Origin: a virus
IMG/VR virus record: IMGVR_UViG_3300008470_000363
Span: 1-22,744 of that record
Length of the DNA: 22,744 nt
Direction: 5' to 3' (one strand)
Within the stretch, counting starts at the first letter, position 1; each line of letters starts with the position of its first letter. Shown one piece after another: positions 14,245 to 21,114 of the stretch. A program made the translations under genes and the position numbers. The notes beneath the pieces were generated by a model. The model worked only from the letters and a program-made list of their open reading frames with translations. It was not told the origin of the DNA and did no database searches.

Positions 14245-15001
14245 TTCTTGTTTTCCTGTTTACGTCTGTTTTCTTCATTTCTAAGCGAAATTACTTTATT
14301 AGCCCCCATTGAAACTAAGTCGAGTGTTTCTTCATGGTATCTCTTTTTAATTCCCCTCAACTTTATTCTGTTCATTATTGCCGATTCTTTTGCAGCAACA
14401 ACCCCGTTCATCGACATTATAACTTGATTAGATACCGCGTTATAAATCGAAATTACATTATAATTTATAGGCCACATTTCCGGCTTGCAAGTTTTACAAG
14501 GTGGCCCGTTCTTTTTTAATTCTTTTCTTTTTTCGTCATCCCGGGGGCTTGGCTCAAATGCTTCTAAACACGATTTGCAATCTTTCCTATTAACACACGC
14601 AAGCCAACCCGCCCAGGCTATTAGTTTTTTCCTGCTTTCTCTCTTTGCTTTTTAAGGGCAACTTCCATTTTTTTGTATTCTGCAAAAAAAGTCTTTGAGA
14701 AATCATCAAACACATCTTGAGGTAAATTATCACAAAACATCTTTTTGCCTACCTTGTCGCATTTCAAATCTTTCCCGTCTTCGCCTGTTACACCTTCCCA
14801 ATCTGTCAAAGCCTCTTGAATTTTAAGGTGTGTCCCTAATTCCATAGACGTTTCAACAGATTGCCCATGGCTTTCAAGGTCGAGTCTTAATTGCATCGTC
14901 TTATCTTTAATTCTTGCGTTTGCACCGGAAAGAATCTCTTTAATTGTGAATTTTGCATCGGAATAACCAAAAGTTACATTTTCGATTTTTGCTATTTGCA
15001 T
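14241..15001 (-). CDS. tail assembly chaperone, -1 frameshifted long form (gpGT-like)
   Basis: The short chaperone frame ends in GGA AAA AAC TAA. The heptamer A AAA AAC allows a -1 slip, after which the new frame (CTA ATA GCC TGG ...) is open for 127 codons down to TGA at 14243-14241, giving a 253-residue fusion. Long tail phages make such a minor fusion (lambda gpG/gpGT) that recruits tail subunits around the tape measure; the position directly before the tape measure fits exactly. The extension contains Cys142-x2-Cys145 and Cys169-x2-Cys172, a possible zinc-binding pair, then a basic helical tail (MNRIKLRGIKKRY, NEENRRKQENKK). A plain ORF search shows only its last 78 residues from ATG 14477, which has no convincing ribosome binding site. 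The frameshift itself is inferred, but the geometry is canonical. Confidence 0.85.
14602..14630 (-). promoter_or_regulatory. -1 programmed frameshift site
   Basis: Slippery heptamer A AAA AAC at 14630-14624, immediately before the in-frame TAA (14623-14621). A small AGCC/GGCT stem (14619-14616 with 14605-14602) lies four bases beyond the heptamer in a GC-rich patch; it is weak and may be part of a larger structure. AGGA directly upstream is too close to act as the usual stimulatory Shine-Dalgarno. Confidence 0.8.
14621..15001 (-). CDS. tail assembly chaperone, short form (gpG-like)
   Basis: 126 residues starting at ATG 15001 with AGAGGT six bases upstream. It sits between the major tail protein and the tape measure, the standard place for the gpG-type chaperone, and ends at the slippery heptamer described separately. 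The protein is charged and largely helical at its C-terminus (FAEYKKMEVALKKQREKAGKN), with two cysteines (KCDKVGKKMFCDN). Expected role: the abundant partner that coats the tape measure during tail assembly, with a small fraction extended by frameshifting. Sequence identity to known chaperones cannot be judged by eye; the call rests on position, size and the frameshift. Confidence 0.85.
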   Translation of the reverse strand: MQIAKIENVTFGYSDAKFTIKEILSGANARIKDKTMQLRLDLESHGQSVETSMELGTHLKIQEALTDWEGVTGEDGKDLKCDKVGKKMFCDNLPQDVFDDFSKTFFAEYKKMEVALKKQREKAGKN

Positions 15002-15023
15002 TTTGTACCTCTGTTAAGTTGTA

Positions 15024-15039
15024 ACCCCCCGTCGGAGGT
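15024..15039 (-). other. small GC hairpin between major tail protein and chaperone genes
   Basis: On the minus strand ACCTCC, a four-base loop and GGGGGT can form a six-pair stem (one G-U pair) upstream of the chaperone ribosome binding site. No T run follows, so it is not a standard terminator; it could tune the ratio of tail protein to chaperone. Confidence 0.3.
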
Positions 15040-15069
15040 CTTCTCGTTACAAGAATTTGTTAAAAGTTA

Positions 15070-15783
15070 CTAAAATCTACCTGCATGAATTGTAAAACTT
15101 GACCCTGTTAATTGCGCTGTAAGCGTATCAAGGGAATCGGTTGTTATTACCGTTTCGGTGACAGCGGTCACAAGGTGTTGAGTGTATTGATCCGCTGCCG
15201 CTGTAATTAAGCTACCAAGCAGAATTGTATCACCAACTTTCACACCATCTGTAACAAAAGTACCGCTTGTCGCGTCTGTGAGCGTATCACCGCCCGCGTC
15301 TGCCGCAACGACGATTGTGCTTGAAGTATGATGAATATAAAACGTAGCTGGTGCGCCATTAAAAACCATCTCGCCGTTAAACGAATATATACCATTAACA
15401 TCAGCCTCATCAAGGTCATGTTTTGACACCTGTACGCTTGAATTTGCATCTGTTGCAAGATCAGGCATAAAGAAATCAGTTGTGTTTTTGTAAAATCTTG
15501 TAGTCGTCAACTCTGTTTTTGCCAGTGCTGCCGCTTTTAAGTACGCTTGCGCACCATCATCGCTTATAGCATTACCTCCGTAAGTTATCACGCCCAAATC
15601 TCCTACACTTACATATTTCGACGTGTAACCAATGCGAAACTGGCTTACATCATTGACTTGGTTTGTAATACCGTAAGGCTTGAATTTATTAAGCCCGTCC
15701 ACATACGCATCATCTGATCCACCGACATCAATACGAATCCCGGCCCAAAACGACTGTTCAAAACTTGCTCCTGGCATAATCAT
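15070..15783 (-). CDS. major tail (tube) protein
   Basis: 237 residues, located between the tail terminator gene and the tail chaperone, which is the conserved position of the tube subunit of siphophages. The sequence is beta-rich with few cysteines. The segment YLKAAALAKTELTTTRFYKNTTDFFMPDL is the probable helix of the tube fold, and alternating beta segments such as NGIYSFNGEMVFNG and PATFYIHHTSSTIVVAADAG follow. The C-terminal 60 residues (GVKVGDTILLGS to SSFTIHAGRF) look like an extra small beta domain, as tube proteins often carry on the outer surface. The ATG at 15783 lies only three bases after GAGG, so the next ATG at 15777 (MPGASFEQ) may be the true start. Confidence 0.8.
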   Translation of the reverse strand: MIMPGASFEQSFWAGIRIDVGGSDDAYVDGLNKFKPYGITNQVNDVSQFRIGYTSKYVSVGDLGVITYGGNAISDDGAQAYLKAAALAKTELTTTRFYKNTTDFFMPDLATDANSSVQVSKHDLDEADVNGIYSFNGEMVFNGAPATFYIHHTSSTIVVAADAGGDTLTDATSGTFVTDGVKVGDTILLGSLITAAADQYTQHLVTAVTETVITTDSLDTLTAQLTGSSFTIHAGRF

Positions 15784-15788
15784 TTACC

Positions 15789-16190
15789 TCATTTTTTTTG
15801 TAAAACTGCGTTAAATTCTATCACCGACATCCATTTAATGCCATCAATGTTTACTGGTGGCACTTCCATTATCTTAATCAATGTCGCATCGTAATAACCC
15901 GACATTGTTAAAACCTGATTTTCAAACAAAAGCCTGCAAGCCTCAAGTAAATCGAACGCGGGCTCGACATCTGTATCCGATTTCGTATATAAATTCATCT
16001 GAATAGGTATCTCAGATATAACTTTCCTGTAAATGTTTTCGTATCCTGTATCCCCGGCGGTATAAACACAATATGGTAAAGACTCGTTTTGTTTCGCTCT
16101 CCCGTACCGGAATGCTCCAGTAGATAGCAACCCCTTAAAGGTTGTTGATGCGTTATATTTTGTGTATATTGCTTCCATTAGTGCTTTCAT
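15789..16190 (-). CDS. tail terminator / completion protein (DUF3168-like)
   Basis: 133 residues. Start ATG 16190 overlaps the previous stop (ATGA), with AGGAT eight bases upstream. The N-terminal helix (MKALMEAIYTKYNAST), the YGRAKQNESLPYCVYT turn, the central IQMNLYTKSDTDVEPAFDLLEACRLLF, and the closing strand VIEFNAVLQK follow the layout of the small tail terminator proteins (lambda gpU / DUF3168 class) that cap the tube and join it to the head. Position between the gp10-like gene and the major tail protein agrees. The family name is by pattern and context. Confidence 0.75.
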   Translation of the reverse strand: MKALMEAIYTKYNASTTFKGLLSTGAFRYGRAKQNESLPYCVYTAGDTGYENIYRKVISEIPIQMNLYTKSDTDVEPAFDLLEACRLLFENQVLTMSGYYDATLIKIMEVPPVNIDGIKWMSVIEFNAVLQKK

Positions 16191-16645
16191 AATGCATCCT
16201 TAAAGCTTTCAACGAATCTTTTCTTTTCCGATCTTAGTGCTGGCCGTAAATATGGTTTTGCTTTTATGGGTGTTCTTTTCATTATCGTTCTTCTGCGCTT
16301 AACCCATGTCATCCGACCATTAACCATTCTTTGTGTTCTGAACTTCACATCCTGCCTTACTCGCATTGTTTCGCCTGGCGTGCCAAGCTCAACAAACATC
16401 GCAATATAAGCATCTCCTGAATCCTCGCCTCTTTTCCCTGCTGCTACATATGCACCAACGACGCCTTTTTCTTTCCACTTTATGATATGGATAGACTCTT
16501 TTAGATAGCCATTATCAACCAGGACCCGTTTCTTTGCTCCGGCTCTAACTCGCCTTGCTGCCTTCATTACGTTATCTTCTGCAACAGCTTCAATTTGTGC
16601 TTTTAATTCTTTGCCATTCCATTCAAGTTCAAACGCTTTAGCCAT
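16187..16645 (-). CDS. HK97 gp10-like neck protein
   Basis: 152 residues starting at ATG 16645 with AAAGGG six bases upstream. The motif AYIAMFVELGTPGE followed by KAKPYLRPAL is the signature of the HK97 gp10 family (a putative tail or neck component). The N-terminal helix KAARRVRAGAKKRVLVDNGYLKESI, with its basic residues, is also typical. The middle is unusually basic (RTQRMVNGRMTWVKRRRTIMKR), an insertion between the two signature motifs that may form a beta hairpin. Located between head closure and tail terminator genes, the usual place. Confidence 0.85.
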   Translation of the reverse strand: MAKAFELEWNGKELKAQIEAVAEDNVMKAARRVRAGAKKRVLVDNGYLKESIHIIKWKEKGVVGAYVAAGKRGEDSGDAYIAMFVELGTPGETMRVRQDVKFRTQRMVNGRMTWVKRRRTIMKRTPIKAKPYLRPALRSEKKRFVESFKDAL

Positions 16646-16646
16646 T

Positions 16647-17003
16647 TTAAACCCTTTCGAACGCTAAAAAGTCAAGTGTTACGTTCGCCTCGTCTTTATT
16701 AATTATGCCAACTATTTCAAACTGCCTTGACCCGAATTTAATTTCCATACTTGGTAGAATGCCAGACTTGTACCAAATTCTTATTTTATGCGTTATTTTA
16801 AGCTCGTTCCGCATGTTTTCAACACTTTCCTTTCCAGACATAGGCCAAATTGCCGCCATTGTCGTGTAGAAAGTGGTTGAACCTGTTGCTGTGCCGCCCA
16901 TTCCATTGGATGCTCCGGCGGTTAGAGATATAAAGCTTATTGAATGCCTTAACTCTGTAGATGGCCTGTATGGTTTTCGCCCATTTTTACAAATACGACT
17001 CAT
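16647..17003 (-). CDS. head closure protein (phage head-tail joining family)
   Basis: 118 residues from ATG 17003, chosen because it overlaps the upstream stop (TAATG), allowing re-initiation; an ATG at 17015 would add four residues with no better ribosome binding site. The sequence shows the head-tail joining pattern: an N-terminal LRHSISFISL strand, a central TFYTTMAAIWPMSGKESVENMRNE segment (matching the family's W..i.P.sG.E...), then ITHKIRIWYKSGI and FGSRQFEIVGIINKDEANVTLDFLAFERV at the end. These beta-barrel proteins close the connector after DNA packaging (SPP1 gp16 class). Order between gp6-like and gp10-like genes supports it. Confidence 0.82.
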   Translation of the reverse strand: MSRICKNGRKPYRPSTELRHSISFISLTAGASNGMGGTATGSTTFYTTMAAIWPMSGKESVENMRNELKITHKIRIWYKSGILPSMEIKFGSRQFEIVGIINKDEANVTLDFLAFERV

Positions 17004-17575
17004 TAAAAACACCATAGTCTGTAAGGTTGAATTAACGATGTAATGACATCCTCAGTGCACTCGCCAGCAAACAAATCAGAAACTTTAAACTTAATAGCAT
17101 TTTGAACCGCTTCCGGTATAATATTCGGCAACGCACTATCCACAAGTAAATCATAACCTAAAATAAACTCTATTGTAATCGGTTCAACCTGGAAAACTGC
17201 CGGATAATCAAAGTCACCATCAGTATGGAAAATAACCCTGCCGTTATCAGTGCCAACACCGGCAACCCTGTAATCACCAGTCGAAACGGTTTGGCTTGCT
17301 TCATCTTCGTCAAGATATTTCACAGACGATATAGAACCCAATTGACCGAATTTAATAACCTCAACAGCTTCAGCCCATGTGTTGCAAACTAAAGACCATG
17401 TTTGAGTCATTAATTTCCGTCCTGTTCTGTTTTCCACGAAGTCAATTGCAGCATCTATATAGGTCTGTATCATCGTATCTTGTGACGTATCAGAACCTAA
17501 ACGCAAGTGTGATTTTACCTCGGCAATGGTGACTGGTAGCAATATTGACTTAGTTTTTATTTTGTAGTTAATCAT
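17003..17575 (-). CDS. head-tail connector protein (HK97 gp6-like)
   Basis: 190 residues. The N-terminal half carries the family pattern: LLPVTIAEVKSHLRL, then IQTYIDAAIDFVENRTGRKL and TQTWSL. The helical C-terminus (PEAVQNAIKFKVSDLFAGE) also matches. In HK97 this protein forms the ring below the portal that links head and tail. The family often ends with a similar helix followed by a short Tyr/Arg stretch, here LIQPYRLWCF. A weak ribosome binding site (GGG about seven bases upstream) precedes the ATG, which follows the previous stop within a few bases. Confidence 0.87.
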   Translation of the reverse strand: MINYKIKTKSILLPVTIAEVKSHLRLGSDTSQDTMIQTYIDAAIDFVENRTGRKLMTQTWSLVCNTWAEAVEVIKFGQLGSISSVKYLDEDEASQTVSTGDYRVAGVGTDNGRVIFHTDGDFDYPAVFQVEPITIEFILGYDLLVDSALPNIIPEAVQNAIKFKVSDLFAGECTEDVITSLIQPYRLWCF

Positions 17576-17578
17576 ACA

Positions 17579-17860
17579 TTAACCCGATATAATTAAGGTT
17601 ACGCTAGTACTTCCACCCACGCTTGACAATACAGCCTTAACTAGTGCCCCTTGAGGTATATTTACTTGAGACGAATAAACCCCCAAAGCATCAATAGCAA
17701 GATCTGTATTCGTATTATACCCGCCACCAATATCAATAGATATCGTAACTGTTGCAGTGTCAATAGTCCCGTTAAGGTCGAAATAAGCAACACCGCCACT
17801 CCATGTTACATATCCACTATCTGCGTTTGTGTCGGCGAGTGTTAAAAGATTTTCTATCAT
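17579..17860 (-). CDS. 93-residue beta-rich hypothetical protein of the head module
   Basis: Starts at ATG 17860 with GAGGGA about six bases upstream. The small, cysteine-free, Thr/Val/Gly-rich sequence (ATVTISIDIGGGY, GALVKAVLSSVGGSTSVTLIISG) reads as one compact beta-sandwich. It lies between the decoration-like pair and the gp6-like connector, and directly after a hairpin element that also follows the capsid gene. It could be a head decoration or a connector accessory protein; I do not recognise a family. Confidence 0.65.
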   Translation of the reverse strand: MIENLLTLADTNADSGYVTWSGGVAYFDLNGTIDTATVTISIDIGGGYNTNTDLAIDALGVYSSQVNIPQGALVKAVLSSVGGSTSVTLIISG

Positions 17861-17877
17861 TTTAATTCCCTCAATAA

Positions 17878-17904
17878 TAGGCGGTTTTTACACCGCCGTT
17901 ATTA
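17878..17904 (-). other. repeated hairpin element, copy 2
   Basis: A 27-base sequence identical to 19047-19073. On the minus strand it forms GGCGGT-GTAAAA-ACCGCC, a six-pair stem with a six-base loop (17897-17880). It begins a few bases after the stop of the second decoration-like gene. No long T run follows, so it is more likely an RNA stability, processing or attenuation element than a full terminator. Confidence 0.6.
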
Positions 17905-17907
17905 ACA

Positions 17908-18351
17908 CTAAACAGCACCTTCAATCGGCTCTACATGTAGCTCACCAGTTACGCCAGTGGCGTGTGAAGTCGGTTTTGTTCTCGGATTATATTGGATATA
18001 TGTAGCACTCGCAACAACCGCGTTCTGAGTAGCTCTTGGGACAACGAGCCTGACATATCGCTCAATCGGCTTAATAAGATCAATGTAAAATGTCTCATTG
18101 TCGTCATCGTCTGCGATCGTCTGACCAGTACCGAGCAGGTTTTCAGCACTTGAAAAACTATCAGAGCTTTGCTGGGCCTTGATTGATGTTACAGCACTCC
18201 CGGTAATAACACCGAAAGTAACAATCATGAGGACGGATTCATAGTTTACCATGTCAAGGGTTGCGCCGTTTATTGTGGATGTTGCCGCAACTCCCGCACT
18301 AGGTAGAATCGCCCGAGTGATTTTACAGTTTTTAGATATATTGTTCTCCAT
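17908..18351 (-). CDS. putative head decoration protein, paralogue 2
   Basis: 147 residues, clearly paralogous to the gene just upstream. Shared blocks are LDM-x2-YESVL, LLGTxQTI, FYID(L)-x-KPIERYVRL, a YIQYNPRT block and GELHVEPIEG at the end. The N-terminal 30 residues differ (ENNISKNCKITRAILPS). The start at 18351 follows GAGGTGAAAAAAG, nearly the same leader as the first copy. The size, lack of motifs and place next to the capsid gene suggest a capsid-binding decoration or stabilising protein. I recall similar proteins with a GELHVSPxEG ending between capsid and connector genes of other phages, but their role is not established to my knowledge. The product ends in EGAV. Confidence 0.65.
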   Translation of the reverse strand: MENNISKNCKITRAILPSAGVAATSTINGATLDMVNYESVLMIVTFGVITGSAVTSIKAQQSSDSFSSAENLLGTGQTIADDDDNETFYIDLIKPIERYVRLVVPRATQNAVVASATYIQYNPRTKPTSHATGVTGELHVEPIEGAV

Positions 18352-18379
18352 CTTTTTTCACCTCGTAATATTCAAAAAA

Positions 18380-18826
18380 TTAAGCTGTGCCCTCAATAGG
18401 TTCAACGTGTAGCTCACCGGAAACGCTTGTTCCCTGAGTTGTCGGATATGTACGCGGATTATACTGTATATACATCGCACTGTCCACGGTCGACGCCTGC
18501 GTTGCTCTACTTATGTACAACCTGACATACCTCTCTATTGGTTTCACAAGGTCGATGTAAAATACTGTGTTATCTGCTGTATCCACAATGGTTTGGCTTG
18601 TGCCTAACAGATCAGCCGCATCTGATACAGTATCGTCCGTGCCTGACTGCATCTTAATAGACGTTGCCGCCCCACTTGTTATAGCGCCCATTCTAATAAC
18701 AACTAAAACCGATTCATACTGGTCCATATCAAGAACAGCCCCCTCAATTGAAGCGGAGCCAGAAGCTCCATCGGTTGAGGCAACAGCCAAAGACATTGCA
18801 ACGCTACTCGACATATTATTATCCAT
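18380..18826 (-). CDS. putative head decoration protein, paralogue 1
   Basis: 148 residues. The start at ATG 18826 has GGTGA upstream and overlaps the end of the 71-residue gene by eight bases (stop at 18819). Likely beta-rich: YESVLVVIRMGAIT, NTVFYIDLVKPIERYVRLYI, AMYIQYNPRT. The last residues GELHVEPIEGTA match paralogue 2. The two copies are diverged (roughly half identical by eye), so the duplication is not recent, although the intergenic leaders remain alike. Candidate role: outer capsid decoration, from position and small size only. Confidence 0.65.
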   Translation of the reverse strand: MDNNMSSSVAMSLAVASTDGASGSASIEGAVLDMDQYESVLVVIRMGAITSGAATSIKMQSGTDDTVSDAADLLGTSQTIVDTADNTVFYIDLVKPIERYVRLYISRATQASTVDSAMYIQYNPRTYPTTQGTSVSGELHVEPIEGTA

Positions 18827-19034
18827 GTTTTTTCACCTTACCCTTTTTATTTTCTTTCGTAGGAACCTCTTTTTCTTCAGGCTCTTCGATTATTTCGGTT
18901 TTTTCTTTTTCGACAAGTACAGCATAGCCACCATTAATTAATAGTGCCCCGTCCTCTTCTGAAACATCGCGTATAAAACCGACTCCAAAACATCCCCTCG
19001 GCCCCGCTTCGATTGTCTTCATTTTTACTTTCAA
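18819..19034 (-). CDS. 71-residue hypothetical protein between capsid and decoration genes
   Basis: Starts with TTG at 19034, chosen because AAGGTGAT lies about five bases upstream; the in-frame ATG at 19022 is too far from it. Residues 10-41 (AGPRGCFGVGFIRDVSEEDG then ALLINGGYAVLV) resemble small proteins found beside the capsid gene in many siphophages, with a short beta-type fold ending in a GGYA turn. The last 30 residues are a highly charged Lys/Glu tail (EEPEEKEVPTKENKKGKVKK), likely disordered. Function unknown. The overlap with the next gene suggests coupled translation. Confidence 0.65.
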   Translation of the reverse strand: MKVKMKTIEAGPRGCFGVGFIRDVSEEDGALLINGGYAVLVEKEKTEIIEEPEEKEVPTKENKKGKVKKHG

Positions 19035-19046
19035 GATATCACCTTT

Positions 19047-19073
19047 TAGGCGGTTTTTACACCGCCGTTATTA
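19047..19073 (-). other. repeated hairpin element, copy 1
   Basis: The same 27-base sequence as 17878-17904, placed immediately after the TAA of the major capsid gene. On the minus strand it folds as GGCGGT-GTAAAA-ACCGCC (19066-19049). With copy 2 it brackets the three genes for the 71-residue protein and the two decoration-like proteins. Confidence 0.6.
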
Positions 19074-20315
19074 TTAACCAAGTTTGATTCTTACAAAAGC
19101 CTCTTCGAGAACTGGTTGTGCATCACCTTCATATCTTCCGATGTAACCAATTTGATTTGTTTCAGAATACAGCTCGTTAAGAACTTTCATTTGCATATCA
19201 AGCGCATCTACAATCCAGTATTTTGAGAAATCTCCATACATACCAACATAAAGACCTGACGTATATGTATGTGGAACCCACTCAGAAAGGACATAAGGTT
19301 TTGCAAGAAGTGTATTCGGGATACCAGCAGATAAACCAGGCTGCCAAATGTACTGCAAATCTGAAGTTTTAAGCTTTCTTGCCATTGTTATCAAATTTCT
19401 GTGAACCAACCACTGTGCTTTTTTGTCATAAGCCTGTTTAAGAGTTCCCTGGACGTTAATCATGCCGTCGCCAGTGATCAAAGTAGCGGCCATAGCTGTA
19501 GAAACATCGCGGCCTGTCGAAATACCATCATCAGAAGCAGTAAAAAGTCCCAAGGGCTGATTATGACCCGTTCCAGTCATGTACGCAGTTTCCATTGTAC
19601 CGCCCAACTTATAACGCATTCTATCCTGGACAAGTGCCTGTACGCTCATAGTGGAATTTCTTAGCAACGTGTTTGAAATCTTGACACGCTTTGCAATTGG
19701 ATGTGGTCTTAACTCACGCTTTCCGAATCTCAACGCAGTATCTTCGGAACCTGTTTTAAGCTCCTGTGTCCATTCCCAATCATCCATATCTGTGTCAAGT
19801 TTTACAACACCAAGAGATTTTGCTTTTTTGAGCTGAATTATAGTCGCCAATTTTCTGACAGCAACATCATCATCAACATTTTTAAGAAGACCTGACATCA
19901 TTTTTTGAGGTAGCACAAGATAGCCACCTTCAATATCAGATCCGACCATCAAAGCTCTTTGCTCACCTGACAACGCTTGCATACCACCCATAAGACAAGT
20001 GTCAAAAATCTGACTTCTGATTTCTTCATCTTTGTTTACATCACGATTTTCACCATTTGGCCTGAAGTCGTCATTATTTGTTTGCTCGAAAGACTTTTCA
20101 CGTTTTTCGTCTTTTTCTTCCCTTGCAATGTCTTTTTCAAGTGTTGCAATGCGGGCTTCAATTTTATCAACATCTGTATCGAGCTTATCAAACTTTGTTC
20201 GATGCTCTTCAGTCCATGTCGACTGATCTGCATCAAGCGTGTCACGGTGCGCTTTATACTTATCCCATGCAACACCTAAACTGGTTCGTTCTTCAATTAA
20301 CTTTTCTTTTTTCAT
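19074..20315 (-). CDS. major capsid protein, HK97 fold
   Basis: 413 residues; ATG 20315 overlaps the protease stop (ATGA) and is preceded by AGAGG at nine bases. Residues 1-80 are a charged coiled coil (DTDVDKIEARIATLEKDIAREEKDEKREK), the usual scaffolding delta domain removed by the protease. The HK97-fold body follows from about residue 100: SDIEGGYLVLPQKMMSGLL, then RFGKRELRPHPIAKRVKISNTLLRN, a TGTGHNQPLGLF loop, the backbone region KAQWLVHRNLITMARKL, and the C-terminal EGDAQPVLEEAFVRIKLG. Length is in the normal range (about 380-420 before cleavage). The probable cleavage site lies near residue 95-110. Covalent cross-linking cannot be judged. Confidence 0.93.
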   Translation of the reverse strand: MKKEKLIEERTSLGVAWDKYKAHRDTLDADQSTWTEEHRTKFDKLDTDVDKIEARIATLEKDIAREEKDEKREKSFEQTNNDDFRPNGENRDVNKDEEIRSQIFDTCLMGGMQALSGEQRALMVGSDIEGGYLVLPQKMMSGLLKNVDDDVAVRKLATIIQLKKAKSLGVVKLDTDMDDWEWTQELKTGSEDTALRFGKRELRPHPIAKRVKISNTLLRNSTMSVQALVQDRMRYKLGGTMETAYMTGTGHNQPLGLFTASDDGISTGRDVSTAMAATLITGDGMINVQGTLKQAYDKKAQWLVHRNLITMARKLKTSDLQYIWQPGLSAGIPNTLLAKPYVLSEWVPHTYTSGLYVGMYGDFSKYWIVDALDMQMKVLNELYSETNQIGYIGRYEGDAQPVLEEAFVRIKLG

Positions 20316-20986
20316 TTTATAAGACCTCTAATTTTAAAGTATTTTTCTCTTTTTTCATCTTCTGCCAGTCTGCTTTTTGCAATGGTATCATTGCTATTTT
20401 CGCCACTGGTATCAGTGGACTTTTTAAATCTATCTAAACTTCTTTTTTTTGCTTCTGCCGTTGTGTCCGTATATTGCGGATAGGTGACAAAAGAATAATC
20501 ACCAATTTCTTTAAATTCGACTATTTCTCTTTTTTCCCGAATATCTTTACCATCATTTATAGGCTCATACGTCCAGATTTCTTTTTCACGGTTAGACCGA
20601 AATGCAAAAGATTGCCCCGTGATAAAACCGCTTTCAACGTCTGCTACAAGTTGGTCAAATCTTTGTGATTTAACTTTTGGCTCAGATACCTTTATAAAAA
20701 CACCTTTATCATCTTCTGTGGCAACAATATTTATACCAGTGCGCCCTATAATAAGCTCGGACCGATGATCTATAAGACCAGCTATGCCCTTTGCGTTATA
20801 AGTTTTAGACGCAGCCCCCTTGTTTATCCTTTCGTCATACCACCCAACATCAGTCCATATATCATACACAATTGAGTAACCGTCGATAATAGTTGGTTGC
20901 CCTTCTACTCTGGAAACTCTCAACTCTGTATCTACCGAAACCTGCGAACGTTTTTCAAACTGTTTGTCATCTACTTTGTTTGGCAT
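20312..20986 (-). CDS. prohead protease (HK97 gp4-like)
   Basis: 224 residues from ATG 20986, chosen because AGAGGT lies six bases upstream; an ATG at 21001 has no such site. The order (after portal, before capsid) and the motifs fit the caudoviral prohead protease family: GLIDHRSELIIGRT with His74 as the likely catalytic histidine, and SGFITGQSFAFR with Ser126 as the likely nucleophile (numbering from this start). An EIGDYSFVTYPQYTDT segment matches the family's 'l.dvs.Vt.PAY..T' stretch. The charged C-terminal tail (about 180-224) is typical of a self-cleaved portion. It cleaves the N-terminal delta domain from the capsid protein during head maturation. Confidence 0.92.
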   Translation of the reverse strand: MPNKVDDKQFEKRSQVSVDTELRVSRVEGQPTIIDGYSIVYDIWTDVGWYDERINKGAASKTYNAKGIAGLIDHRSELIIGRTGINIVATEDDKGVFIKVSEPKVKSQRFDQLVADVESGFITGQSFAFRSNREKEIWTYEPINDGKDIREKREIVEFKEIGDYSFVTYPQYTDTTAEAKKRSLDRFKKSTDTSGENSNDTIAKSRLAEDEKREKYFKIRGLIK

Positions 20987-21013
20987 TTTGTTACCTCTCA
21001 TTTAAAGGGCAAT

Positions 21014-21052
21014 AAAAAAAGGGCAATGTAGTGATGTAGCACTACATTGCCC
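21014..21052 (-). terminator. strong Rho-independent terminator between portal and protease genes
   Basis: A perfect 13-pair stem, GGGCAATGTAGTG (21021-21033) with CACTACATTGCCC (21040-21052), closes a six-base loop. Read on the minus strand it is followed by seven T residues (21020-21014). This is a textbook intrinsic terminator in the direction of the structural genes. On the plus strand the stem is followed only by CTCTTTT, so termination in that direction would be weak. It lies about 60 bases after the portal stop and 28 bases before the protease start. Confidence 0.85.
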
Positions 21053-21114
21053 CTCTTTTAAAATTTTGCTTCCTGTCAAACTGGCCGGTCTTTCAGGAGA
21101 ACCCTATTTGTGTT

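Noticed and set aside
14241-14477. Separate 78-residue gene starting at ATG 14477
   Set aside because: The frame is open far upstream of this ATG and joins the chaperone gene at a canonical -1 heptamer; there is no good ribosome binding site at 14477. It is the end of the frameshifted extension.
15024-15039. GC hairpin before the tail chaperone considered as a terminator
   Set aside because: Only six pairs with a wobble and no T run on the coding strand; kept only as a weak possible RNA element.
21074-21079. TTGACA on the minus strand upstream of the protease as a -35 box
   Set aside because: No TATAAT-like hexamer lies 16-18 bases downstream, and any transcript would run directly into the terminator stem.
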